From Pithys albifrons albifrons (Eukaryota > Chordata > Aves > Passeriformes > Thamnophilidae), in NCBI RefSeq assembly GCF_047495875.1, contig NC_092485.1, positions 4,350,890-4,414,889 of the forward strand: 64,000 bases of DNA. Direction: 5' to 3'. Each line of letters begins with the position of its first letter. The first letter of the stretch is position 1. This document shows positions 9,801 to 19,139 of the stretch, piece by piece. Below the pieces are notes generated by a model that was given only the letters and a program-made list of their open reading frames with translations, was not told where the DNA came from and ran no database searches. The position numbers were made by a program, and so were the translations under genes.

Positions 9801-12800
9801 CCGTTTAAGCCAGAGTTGTCAAATGAGGAACTGATCTACTTCAGAGACTTACCTTGCTCCAGGGAACTTCTTATCTTGGGAATCAAGTGGGGAAGAGGAG
9901 AGGAAAGACTAACACCAACAGCAGGGGGCTCTGTCTCAGCTGTGGTGCAGTATTTTGGAACTAAGATGGTTTTTCTCAGGGAGGAATAATGTTAGAAGCA
10001 GAGAAAAAGTAGAGCACTGGATATCCCATATTTAGCCATACCAAGTGGATGATGGTCAAAGTGAAAAGAGAGAGAAACATCCTCATTTAATTGCCTTTGG
10101 TGAGCAAGGAGCTAGAAATAAAAGCAAAGCAAGTATTCAAAATTTGTTCTGGAAATACTAGAGGCAGAACTTAGAAATGTGAGACTTTTCAAAAGTTTAT
10201 AGGCAGAGAGACTTTACTTGAGACCTTTGCAGTAAATTATTTGCAATGAGATTATTTTTAAAGAGCCTCTCACGTAGAGCTGAAACCCACAGCAGCTCCT
10301 GGTCCACCCAACACTTCCAACTAGTTTCTGTGTCCCCATCTCCATGCTGCTGCTCACTAAGCACATATTCTTCCCTGGGATTTGTAGGAGATGATGCCAA
10401 GCACAACCCAGAGCTCCTGGATGTTGATGCCCCCAGCCATGCCGAGCTCCCTGACCATGCTGAGATCCCCAACCCTGCCGATCCCGGCCCTGGTGCCCGA
10501 GGAGGAGCCTACAGTGATTCCGAGGTGCGAAGTGGAGCTGCCCCAGGAAGGTTGGTTCTCTCAGTCCTCTGTTATTTATAAATGTTGGGAGGTTTATATT
10601 AACCTGTTGTGGGTACTGTGTTTGTACAACATGAATATGGGTTAGCAACTAAAACATTCTTGTCCTGAAAGAACTTTGCTCAAAACATTGGAGGAAAAGA
10701 AGAGGGAAAAGTTACAGCAAAGGGCAAGATGACTTGAAATTAGTATCTGGTTCAAGAAAATAATACCCAAAGGGAATAATTAGAAGTTCCAGGTACAAAA
10801 CTAGTACTTGAAAGTACTTCTTTTAAGACTGAAGAACTTTCTTTCCCATATTTATAACCAAACTGCTGATGCAGCTGTTTTGGCATAACCTCTATTCTAT
10901 ATTTCATTTGGGTTTTGTTTCATTATATGTACCAGGACACCCAGTTCAGTAAGTGAATTCCATCATGCTCGCTCAGAATTACCATCCTATACAGATTTAG
11001 GGTGCTGGAATTTCATAAACATCATTCTTAGTGGTGTCTCTCCCTCTCTTCCAGCTCTGACCCAGGCCATGGCTCCAATACTCTTGCTTTAGTGCTGGGC
11101 CCTGTTGCTGCCCTGCTCCTGGTCATTGTGACAGCTTTTGCAATTGTTAAATACAGGCAGATGAGGAGATCTGGTGAGTCTCTGCCTTTCTTGGCTCTCA
11201 AGAAATATCAGCAATATTAAGATGAAGGCAATACCTTTGTGTCTTTGCTGGGCTGAGCTACTCTGGTACCCCACGATGTGATGGGCAGGGAAGGGACCCT
11301 GCTGCTCCCTCTGACCACTTCCCTGGTGCTCCAACACCCAACTGCTCCCACTGACCACATCCATGGGCTCCAACACCAAGCAACAGAGTGCCCAGGATGA
11401 GACAGAGCCCAGCTCTCCATGGGTTTTGCAGATTGTATCCCACAGCATCACAGGGGGTTCAGACTCCAACAGACTCACTCCAACTCTGAGCAAGGTATTT
11501 ATTTCCTCCCTCTCACCAGACCTCGTGTCCATTGGGAGCTACAGGACAAACATCAGCATGTCAGACTTTGAAAGTGTGAAGGACTACAGTGCCAGCAACA
11601 GTGCCTGTGTGAAGGAGAGCCAGGAGACTGCCATTGGAGGGGATGGTAGGTTGCTGAGTCCAGCCCCGGGGTGAAGGGTTTGCAGATGGACCCTGCAAAA
11701 GCTCCAGAAATACTTGCCCAGTGCTGCCTCCTCCTAACACCTCCCTTTCCCTCCCTAACCCCTCCCTTTCCCTCCCCACAGAGTTCATCACCACCACAGA
11801 CACCCAGGAAAGTGCTGCTGAGGCAAAGAAGACAAAAAGGGTAAGAGGAGGGAAGAGAGAGGCCACCAACCTGGGAGACACAGCCACAGCCCTCCCACCT
11901 CTGCCAGAGGGGTTGCCTCCTTCCAAGGGCCTTTTTATACCCAAGTGCTCTCCATCTTACCTGCATCCAGCACCTGCTGCAGATCAGTCTCTGTGGGCAG
12001 AACTCAACCCTTTCCTCACTCCATGTTTTGGCAAAGACAATGACAGCAAGTTAGTTCAGCAGAGGCAATAACTTTCCTTCAAACAGTAAGCCAAGTCAGC
12101 TCCAGGCAGCATCAGAAAGGTTGGAGTTGTTGCCATAAACATGAAACATTGGAATAAGCAGCTGGCCAGAAAATAGAGCACATCCCACCTTCCAACCCTC
12201 CCACATGTGGGCAGGGGTTCAGGGGCACAGGTAGGCAGGGAGGGCTGTGTCATTGCAATCCTGTAACTCCTGCTTTTCCCTAACTTTTCTGCCTTGCCCT
12301 CCCCTCTCCTGCCCTGCCTCCCTTTGGGGAAGGTTGTGGTCCAGTGACAGCACTGGGCAGTGGCTGAAGGTGCCAGATGCAAGACTGTGTTTTTCAAAGT
12401 CCATAACCACAGGTGAGATGTAGGTGTTGTAAGTGCCAAGAGCTGAACTGGAGCAATAAAGGAAACTGTCAGGAAAGCAGCAAAGCCTGGTAGCCTTAGG
12501 GCAGGGCAGCTGGATGCCAACATGCAGGGACAGGCTTGCCATGGAGTTCCAAACCCACCAACATCTGGGGCCTTCCCAGGGCTGAGCAAAGGAGTGATGC
12601 TCAAATCAACATGACCTTTGGGTTCATCCCACTCGTGCAGTCTGCCCGTGTCAACCTGAGATGCTCACAGCCCCCAAACCCCTGCCTTTCCCCCTGCCAC
12701 GTGCTACTGTCCATCCCAGCTGCCTAACAGTGTCCTCCTGTCCTTCCCCAGAGCTCCAAGGAGGATGCTGACCTCGCCTACTCCACCTTCCTGCTCACCT

Positions 12801-12877
12801 CTGGCAGCATCGCTCAGGGCAGCTCCGGGGGGGACAGCCCTGCCCTGGACGTGTCCTCCTCCCAGGACCAGGTCTGA
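6746..12877 (+). CDS. PIGR: Polymeric immunoglobulin receptor, four-domain avian type
   Basis: PIGR is the type I membrane receptor that binds polymeric IgA/IgM through J chain at the basolateral epithelial surface, transcytoses it and is cleaved to secretory component. Ten coding exons: 6746-6827, 7036-7368, 7553-7885, 8495-8818, 9209-9523, 10388-10550, 11055-11173, 11520-11645, 11782-11840, 12752-12877. All have GT/AG ends and phases close, giving 1980 nt, 659 aa. Order: signal peptide (1 to about 18), four Ig V-type domains each on one phase-1 exon (28-138, 139-249, 250-357, 358-462), acidic/proline stalk (463-516), transmembrane helix (about 527-548), and a tail with SYRTNISMSDFE and EDADLAYSTFLL, the conserved sorting region. 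Mammals have five domains; birds lack the equivalent of D2. Start chosen because the MALLAFIFLLAFLPAES signal peptide begins there, after an in-frame Met without one. Confidence 0.95.
7036..7368 (+). CDS. PIGR: PIGR Ig domain 1 exon (polymeric Ig binding)
   Basis: 333 nt, phase 1 to 1. The domain carries the CDR1-like run CFYPPTGVNKHDRKYWCRQ, very close to the mammalian D1 loop that contacts dimeric IgA/IgM. It also has the Ig closing motif ADTGTYQCGVG. Two disulfide pairs are possible (KC..YQC and YWC..GSC). N-glycosylation sequons are at INIS and LNVS. Confidence 0.93.
7553..7885 (+). CDS. PIGR: PIGR Ig domain 2 exon
   Basis: 333 nt, phase 1 to 1. The framework VTCGFG...KYLCKVEEGGC...WEDTGLYRCGAG has all four V-type cysteines and one NNS sequon. 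In mammals a single large exon encodes D2 plus D3. Here the exon encodes one domain, which fits the avian receptor and corresponds to mammalian D3. Confidence 0.92.
8495..8818 (+). CDS. PIGR: PIGR Ig domain 3 exon
   Basis: 324 nt, phase 1 to 1. The canonical pair is present (ATFECLYEP and DTAYYWCISS). The extra pair seen in the other domains is absent: where they read YWCK or YLCK, this one reads TWAKWKPNG with no partner Cys downstream. There is an NRT sequon. It corresponds by order to mammalian D4. Confidence 0.9.
9209..9523 (+). CDS. PIGR: PIGR Ig domain 4 exon (mammalian D5 equivalent)
   Basis: 315 nt, phase 1 to 1. The CSYPC, YEKYWCKW, SGC, ATC and GWYWCGVK motifs follow mammalian D5. 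In D5 the SGC/ATC-position cysteines form the labile disulfide that exchanges with IgA. Their presence suggests covalent attachment is possible here, which is inference. Base composition is higher in GC than in the other Ig exons. Sequons NMS and NRT are present. Confidence 0.92.
10388..10550 (+). CDS. PIGR: PIGR stalk exon
   Basis: 163 nt, phase 1 to 2, from acceptor gatttgtag to donor gaag|gttggt. It encodes an acidic, proline- and histidine-rich linker (repeated 'HAELPDHAEIPNP'-like text) before the membrane. In PIGR this is where the secretory component is released. The donor is a weak GTTGGT but is the only site that keeps the frame into the next exon. Confidence 0.85.
11055..11173 (+). 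CDS. PIGR: PIGR transmembrane exon
   Basis: 119 nt, phase 2 to 1. The helix TLALVLGPVAALLLVIVTAF is followed by the basic stop-transfer KYRQMRRS. The reading continues directly from the stalk exon (...GAAPG-SSDPGHG). Confidence 0.92.
11520..11645 (+). CDS. PIGR: PIGR cytoplasmic tail exon 1
   Basis: 126 nt, phase 1 to 1. Encodes LVSIGSYRTNISMSDFES, the best conserved stretch of the PIGR tail, which in mammals holds the basolateral sorting and phospho-serine transcytosis signals, and then KESQETAIGG. Confidence 0.93.
11782..11840 (+). CDS. PIGR: PIGR cytoplasmic tail exon 2
   Basis: 59 nt, phase 1 to 0, acceptor cctccccacag and donor agg|gtaaga. Encodes a short polar segment, EFITTTDTQESAAEAKKTKR. 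Confidence 0.88.
12752..12877 (+). CDS. PIGR: PIGR last coding exon
   Basis: 126 nt, phase 0 to the stop at 12875-12877. Encodes SSKEDADLAYSTFLL, matching the conserved C-terminal PIGR motif with a tyrosine-based endocytosis signal, followed by a serine/glycine-rich end (SSSQDQV). Confidence 0.92.
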   Translation, partial: SSKEDADLAYSTFLLTSGSIAQGSSGGDSPALDVSSSQDQV

Positions 12878-13355
12878 AGGTGAGGGATCAAGAGGAGGCA
12901 GCACCTGGCACCGACTCTACCTTGAGGATCACAGCAAGCCATCAGCAAGCACACACTGTTGTTCACTGTTACCACAATTTGCTATAGCTTGACCTTTTTT
13001 TTTTTTTGCTTAAATTCAGCTTCGAGTGGTTATTTAGGAGGAATCGTTGGACGCCGGGTGGGGCTGGGTGGGAAGTGCAGCTCTGGGTGAGCAGGTTGGC
13101 CTGGGAAACAGCAGGAGCTCGAGTGGCTCATCCCACAAGCAACCCCAGTTCCAACACAGTAGCCTCTCACAGGCCAGAAGGCACATTTTAAAAAAATCCC
13201 ATTTTCTTTTGAAGGCAGCTGGAAAAGGTTTTAGGACAGCATCTGATGCCTTTGATTCCTCTAAGCTTCCTCGACCTGAGGGCAGCACCTGCAGGCCAGA
13301 CATGGTCTGAAGTGTTTTCATGTACAAGAAATAAAGAATATTAGTGGCTTTCAGC
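12878..13355 (+). other. PIGR: PIGR 3' UTR (probable)
   Basis: About 450 bases follow the stop and include a T-run at 12990-13003. The first canonical signal, AATAAA at 13330-13335, is a plausible poly(A) signal, which would place cleavage near 13350. Confidence 0.55.
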
Positions 13356-16150
13356 AGACCAGGGAACTCCATCCATGGGAGGGCACAGGGACAGCACACC
13401 CAGAGAAGCTCAGTAAGGGTGGGAAAAGCTGAATATTCCGCAGCTAAAGCCATGTAGGAAGCAACAATGATGAAAAAGTGGCAAAGCAGAGAGGCAATTT
13501 TCCCTGAACACCAGGAATGGGATAGGCTGGTGCCTACCTGGCAAAGAGAAGGGCTGTGGAAGGGTTTGACAGGGCCAGGACATAAACTGCACAGAAATTC
13601 AAATTCCTGAGCCTGTGCTGCTGAAGTGCAGCCCTGAGATCAAGCCATAAAATTTAAAGAATGAGACACATCACCTTGGGTGGGGTCTGACCTGACTGTT
13701 ACAGCAGCACCACACCATATTTCTGGTTTAGTGAAGTACTAGATGCATTTTAAAAATGAAAACAGTGTCATAGCTCAGGGAGGTGCTTGAGTTACTGAGT
13801 TCCATCAAGGGTAAAACACAAATTATTTCTGAATCATGGACTTCCCCACAGTAACTGCTGAGATGAGCACAGAGAGAGCTCTGAGCAGGAGAGCAGCAGC
13901 TCCAACAGCATGTGTGTTTCCACATCCACACTGCAATAGTCATCACCTTACTGCTGGCAAGGCTGGCACCTCAAAGGGCAGGTTAGAGCTCCCCTTCCTC
14001 ACCTCCAGGGCTCCATCCCCTCATCAGCACAGTGGGAAGGGGCTGGAATATTGGAAAAGCTGTGGAAGGGGCCAGGACAGGTCTGTGCCCGCCCACAGTT
14101 GCTGGAAGCGACTGACTCTGGTGCAACAGGACAGGTGTGAGCCTGGAAAGTGTCCCCAGGGGTGAGCAGTCATAAGGCAGCAGGAGAATGCTAAGGTTTG
14201 GAAATTTCTGAGAGGAGAAAACCCCTTCTGCTCTCCCTTTGTAAATGCACTTCCTCTTCAGCCTGCCCATGGCACCCTTCCCTTGGTTCCCACACCATGG
14301 GAGCAGCCAGGAGGGGCAAAACATCCAGAAGAGGATGGGATATGTGGGTGGGCTGGGAAGGGGGAGTGGGCTGAGCATCCTGCCTGCACCCCTGAGCCCT
14401 GGCAGCTGCCTGGGCCCCCTGCTCCTGCCCACTGCTGGGGCTTCCATCTGGCATCTCACTTCCAAAGGGAATGGCCCTGGGTGCTGCCCTGCTTTGCATT
14501 GGGTGGGAAAGTGGGAAATGACTGGGTTTGGTGGAGGCAGCAAAGCAGGCGTGGGCTGGGGCATGCAGAACTCTGCACAGGGCAGGAGCAAGGGGTGGGA
14601 TCAACAGGAACTGGGACAGCATAAGCTGAGGATATGAAATAACCCACATCTCACTCAAGCTGTGATCCAGAGCCCACCACAACCCATGGAAAGGTTCACA
14701 CGGACCTCACCAAGCAGCCCCTGCTCCCTCACCTGACTGTTCACCAGTGTGTCAACTGATTTCCTGTGCTAGTGGGGAGCTGTGATGTCTCACTGCATCA
14801 CAGCATCACTCCCAGTGGTTATTCTTTAGTAGGGAATTGTGGTATGTGTTGTACCTTTGAGTATTAAATGATTGTTTCCAAGAGAGATGGAGCTGAAAGA
14901 TCAGCTTTCAAGGGCACTGCCAGAGTGTGGAGGGATCTATCACCCACTGACACCTGGACAAATGGAAGTCACTGAATTAAAACATGAGAGCAAATTATGA
15001 AAATCAAAGCCCTGAGGGGATTCCCTTTGGCATAGCCAAATATTTGAGGAAGGACAGTGAGCAGTCACAGAGATCTTTCCTTTGAAAAATCTTCACCAAA
15101 TCTGGTTTGCTACCAGAAGTCTGCCCAGAGTTCTCCTGTGATGAGGATGAAACCAAAGCAGGAATTGGGTTCTCCTTGAGGACACAAGGACCTTCCTCTC
15201 TGGTTAAAAAATCCTGTTAAAGAACCACTTCTGCAGTTAAAGCATTCCTGGTGTCACCCCTGTAGCACCATCAGAAGGTGCCCAATCCATCCTGTCTGCT
15301 GAAGCTTGGCCATGCCCACAGGCAGGAAAGGGAGACCTGGAGAGTTTGGGGCTGTCCCATGGGAACAGAGGTTCTGGGAAGAGGTTTGTGCAAGCCTGAA
15401 GGATTCACATCAGAAGCAATGAGTTAACCCTGACAGCAGGGAGAGCTGCTCAGAGCCAGGGGTGGGCATGCAGCACCCTGGCTGTGCCCTTGCCACCACA
15501 GCAGGCAGGACTTCTGGGACACCTTGCTCAGCTTAGCTGACTCCTAGAGCAGAACACACCAAGCAAGAGAGGTAAGAGAGTCAGAGACTTACCCTCTAGT
15601 CTGACTCAAGCCTTATGTCTAATGAGTGCAGCAGGAAAACATGATCACTTGAAATAGTAGGACTAGAATGCTGCCAGGGACATGAAAGGCCAACTGCTCT
15701 GGCTTGGGCTAATCAACCCTGGCACCAGAAGTGCCTCCTGGCTGCATGGAGAGGTGCCTTGGGTGGTCTGAGTTCATTTATAACAGGTTCAGGCTCTGCC
15801 ATTGTCAGCTACTGCAGTGATAGATGTACTAACACCTTGTGGGAAAACAGTGGAAAAGGGATTTAGGGATTTAGGTACCAGCAATTTGTGTACAAGGTGT
15901 TGGTGGCTAAAAGAGCCCAGAAAGGGTGAAAACGGAGCAGGGCTATACATAAAAATGGTCTTGAGGAGAATCTGGGGCAATTCAGTGTCATTTAGGTCTC
16001 AGTCTGGATCTTTCTGGCGTGCCCAGGAGGATGCACCACCCCTGGGATGCTGGGCTGGCAGTGGCTGCTGTGAAAGGGCACCACAGTGAATTCAGAAAGT
16101 TTCACCACCAAGAATCATATAATTCCTCAGAATTCTGACAGACTCAGCAC
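13356..16150. other. PIGR-IL19 convergent intergenic region
   Basis: The two genes point at each other. I find no coding exon, RNA gene or clear mobile element. Open frames at 13983-14682 are proline-rich shadows with no family resemblance. Confidence 0.45.
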
Positions 16151-16159
16151 AGTTTCGAG

Positions 16160-16858
16160 TGGGGTTTATTTACAGTCATTGCAACCAATTTCCACAAAAC
16201 TTACTACTGAGTGTCAGTAAATTGCACAACACACACAAGAACCTTTCTCTGTTCAGCAACCACATTATCTTGTACAGAAACTTTTCTACTGATAAGGCAG
16301 AAAATACCGTCTCAAGAGGAAAGACAGATTTCTAAGGCCTCACATCCCTGATGGGACCTGTTCTTGGGAGCATTTCCCACACTGTGCACCTGGTTACAGC
16401 CAGATCCATCAGTGGCAGCAGCCCCATGAGACTGAGCCCAGGTTTAAGCAGCATCGACTGCACCAGAGTCCTTCCAGCCAGCACTCAGCATTCAGCATTC
16501 AGGAATATACATTTCCTATATGAATATACATTTCCTACACCAAAAATTTATAATTTAAACAATTTTATTACATGATCACAGCTTATGTCTGCTAGCAAGA
16601 GAAATCCTTGTAGGTTTTCCCTTGGAGCATCCTTTGATAGAAGTCAGCTAAGCAAGGGCAATGCTGATTTAATCCAACTCATTATTTCCATCTTAATGAA
16701 GGCTGTTGATGCCTTCACTGATGTAGCTGGCTAGCAAAGCTCTCTGTGTCTGAGTGAAACAGTGAGGAACTGCACTGATCCAGGACATTATTGTCCCTCT
16801 TCACTGGGGTGTGCAAGGTCCCAGCAGCTCCATCAGCCTCAGTAATGCCACTCACTCT
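16160..16858 (-). other. IL19-like 3' UTR (probable)
   Basis: On the minus strand after the stop there are two AATAAA signals, at 16564-16569 and about 16167-16172. The second is followed by a G/T-containing stretch. AT-rich sequence with a duplicated 'gaatatacatttccta' (16501-16540) lies between. Which signal is used cannot be told from sequence. Confidence 0.45.
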
Positions 16859-16936
16859 CTAAGGAGATTTCTCCATCCAGTCCAGCAGGATGTCCAGCTC
16901 CCCCAGGGATTTCATTGCTGCAGATGTGACATTCAG
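16859..16936 (-). CDS. IL19: IL19-like exon 5 (C-terminal helix)
   Basis: 78 nt including the TAG stop (16859-16861). Encodes AAMKSLGELDILLDWMEKSP, the conserved final helix; the GELD(I/V)LL.W core is shared with IL19 and IL20. Confidence 0.92.
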   Translation of the reverse strand: MNVTSAAMKSLGELDILLDWMEKSP

Positions 16937-18985
16937 CTGGCACGGGACAAAGAAACAAGTTGTAAGCACAGATAGTGGATACTGAATATCTAAGTATCTG
17001 TGTTAATCACCAGGCTTGGGCATCAACTCACCCCTTCGTAGTTTGCAAGTATTTGCTTGTATTTCTCGGTGGATTCCTGCCCACACGTGCACTGATTTTG
17101 CTCATGCTAAAAATATAAGATAAATTCATTCATTTGAGGAGCTACATTTAAATGTAATACTTCAGTTTCTAATTATACTGCAAATTACAGAACTGAGAGT
17201 TTGTGAAACTGGGAAAGGCTGCAGGTCCCTAAATCAGATTTCAGCCAAGTACAGTTTACTTGAGAGACACAGGGACAGGATAAAGGTTGTTCTTGAGGAC
17301 CCTTGTGGGAGTTTGCTGGCAATGGGCAAGTCCAAAAATTTCTCAGCAGTCAGACACACTCTTCACATCACATTGCTTTGTATTCTTGTTAAAACCATTG
17401 GTATAAATAAAGACTTTGGAACTTTGTAAAGCTATTAGGTTTGTTTATCCACCAAACACTAACAGGTGAAATTAACTGTAGCAATACCCAAGACTTACAC
17501 ACTGCCCCAGTTTCCTCTTCATGCTGAGGAAGGAGTTGGCAATGCTGCTGATTTTTCGGTTCACAAACGAATCCTCAGTCTTGCAGTGCTTGAAAACCTT
17601 GTCCATGTAGAAGTTGAAGAGGTGATGGGTGATGCAGCATCTCTCTGAAGACTTAAAGAATGAGCTTAATTTTTAAAAGGTCTTCCAAATGGTTATAAAG
17701 CTGCAGTGACCAAGCCCCCCTCTAGAATAAACCACCTCTAAGAGGAAGCACATGGTAGCTGAGCATAGCAAGACATTCTGACTTGTATAGACCTTCTTCA
17801 GAGATCCTTGATTTATGCTGATAATATTTATATATATAAAAATTATTTTAGGCTGATTTTCCAGGAGATTCATCCTCAGCAAATCTCATGGAGTCAACAA
17901 AATAAACAGCTGGTTTTGCAGATGGGCATTAGAGACTGAGACCTGAAGCAGTAGCTTGTACCCAGTGCTTTGGGGTGTGAGAGAGCTGAAAAATGCTTCT
18001 TTGTGATACACTGCACCTGCCAAGGTCACATCCCTCTGCTTTTGGATGCTTTAATGGCTTTGCAGCCAAGGACACTGATGCTGTGAGTGACACACCCCCC
18101 AAAGCAGAACTCTGAGCCAAGTTAGTGGAGGGTAAGATAAAAAGTAAAGGTCCTTTAATATCCCAGGCCTACAGCCCACAGGAATACAGGATGACATGCA
18201 TGTGTCCCAGTTGTAGTTTCCATGGGTTTTATAATAAGATCCCTCCAATCATTGCTTTACACATTTCTCAGTCCAGCCCCAGTCCCACCCCTGTTCCAAC
18301 CCCTGGAATTGGGTCTGGGGTCATCAAGACCCTCTGTCTTCATCAGCTTCTCTTCCTCGGGCACACAAAGGTCTCTTGGAGTTCATCCAGTTCTGACTTC
18401 TGGGTCACTCTGACCTGTGTTTATGTTTCATTCTGTGGGCCTTCTGATATCCTTCAGCTCTAACTTGGAAGAAGTCTAAACAAGATTAATTAACTAAAGG
18501 AATTTAAGCTCCCTCTTCTGGGACAGGGGTAGTGATAGAAAGGCATTAAACTTAAACTGTTAGAAATATTAACCCTCTAAAAATCTACAACTACTGTGTT
18601 CCTAAAATCTACAAAATGTGAAAATCAGAACAAAAACCCCTTTGGCAACAGCACCCACCTGAACCTTGTGCAGGGAGTGTGGGTAGGACAGGATGCTCAG
18701 GGTCCGGATGGGGTCTCTGGCTTGCTGCACAGGAGAGGAGAGAGGTGGGAATGGCTCCAGAGGGGCTTTGGGAGGTGCCAACCAAAGAGCTTCCCCAGCC
18801 CCACAAGAGCCTGCAGAAATACTTACAATATTGGCTTTGATTGCTGTGAAACCAGCCCTAATCTCTGTCGTGCTCATTGAAACCCTGCAGGCTCCAAAGT
18901 GGAAGATTTTGTGCCCAGCTGTTGGCATCAAATCCACCCAACAGGACATGGAGAAGAGGCAGAGGAACAAGTGGCATCTCTTCAT
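16859..18985 (-). CDS. IL19: IL-19/IL-20 subfamily cytokine
   Basis: A secreted class II helical cytokine of the IL-10 family. In mammals IL-19/20/24 signal through IL20RA/IL20RB to STAT3 in epithelia. Five exons on the minus strand: 18985-18827, 18724-18659, 17651-17499, 17106-17032, 16936-16859. All are phase 0, total 176 aa, against 176-177 for human IL20/IL19. Features: leader (1 to about 24), helix A GACRV...EIRAGF, then QARDPIRTLSILS, then ERCCITHHLFNFYMDKVFKH, KISSIANSFLSMKRKLGQC, CTCGQES, and C-terminal AAMKSLGELDILLDWMEK. The six family cysteines are C33, C80, C81, C126, C132 and C134; C98 is extra. One NVT sequon is in the last exon. The text is slightly closer to IL20 than IL19. 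Birds are thought to have one gene for the group, usually named IL19, so the symbol is less certain than the family. Confidence 0.92.
17032..17106 (-). CDS. IL19: IL19-like exon 4
   Basis: 75 nt, 25 codons, phase 0, acceptor tttttag and donor ggg|gtgagt. Encodes HEQNQCTCGQESTEKYKQIL with the C-x-C pair typical of IL-19/20. Confidence 0.9.
17499..17651 (-). CDS. IL19: IL19-like exon 3 (helices C-D, cysteine pair)
   Basis: 153 nt, 51 codons, phase 0. Acceptor ctttaag|tct and donor tgt|gtaagt. Contains the double cysteine ERCCITHHL and the best conserved block, RKISSIANSFLSMKRKL. The same exon is 153 nt in IL10 of this window, supporting common ancestry. Confidence 0.92.
18659..18724 (-). CDS. 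IL19: IL19-like exon 2
   Basis: 66 nt, 22 codons, phase 0, acceptor ctgtgcag and donor cag|gtgggt. Encodes QARDPIRTLSILSYPHSLHK, the A-B connecting segment; the equivalent IL20 exon begins with a near-identical QAKD. Confidence 0.88.
18827..18985 (-). CDS. IL19: IL19-like exon 1 (signal peptide, helix A)
   Basis: 159 nt, 53 codons, donor att|gtaagt. Start ATG at 18985-18983 opens MKRCHLFLCLFSMSC, a hydrophobic leader, followed by FGACRVSMSTTEIRAGF, the family's helix A with its first cysteine. Confidence 0.9.
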
Positions 18986-19078
18986 GGCAGCTCTCTGGGA
19001 GACCTGCTCAAGAAAAACAGCATTGCCTCCTTATCTTTCCCAAAGAACACAATTGTGATGCATGTGAAAATATACACA

Positions 19079-19087
19079 TTTTATATA
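19079..19087 (-). promoter_or_regulatory. Candidate TATA box of IL19-like gene
   Basis: TATATAAAA on the minus strand, about 95 bp upstream of the start codon and without an intervening ATG in a good frame. It would place transcription start near 19050. Mammalian IL19 has extra upstream noncoding exons, so other promoters may exist. Confidence 0.4.
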
Positions 19088-19139
19088 GCATTTTTATATG
19101 CATATCTATATTAAAAGACCCACCCTGACTTGTATCTCT

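Noticed and set aside
13983..14682. Long proline-rich minus-strand frames between PIGR and IL19
   Set aside because: Composition-driven shadows without family resemblance or splice support.
17640..17651. Alternative acceptor (ttcag) for IL19-like exon 3
   Set aside because: It is 7 nt further in, shifts the frame and removes SSE before the double cysteine; the ctttaag acceptor keeps phase 0.
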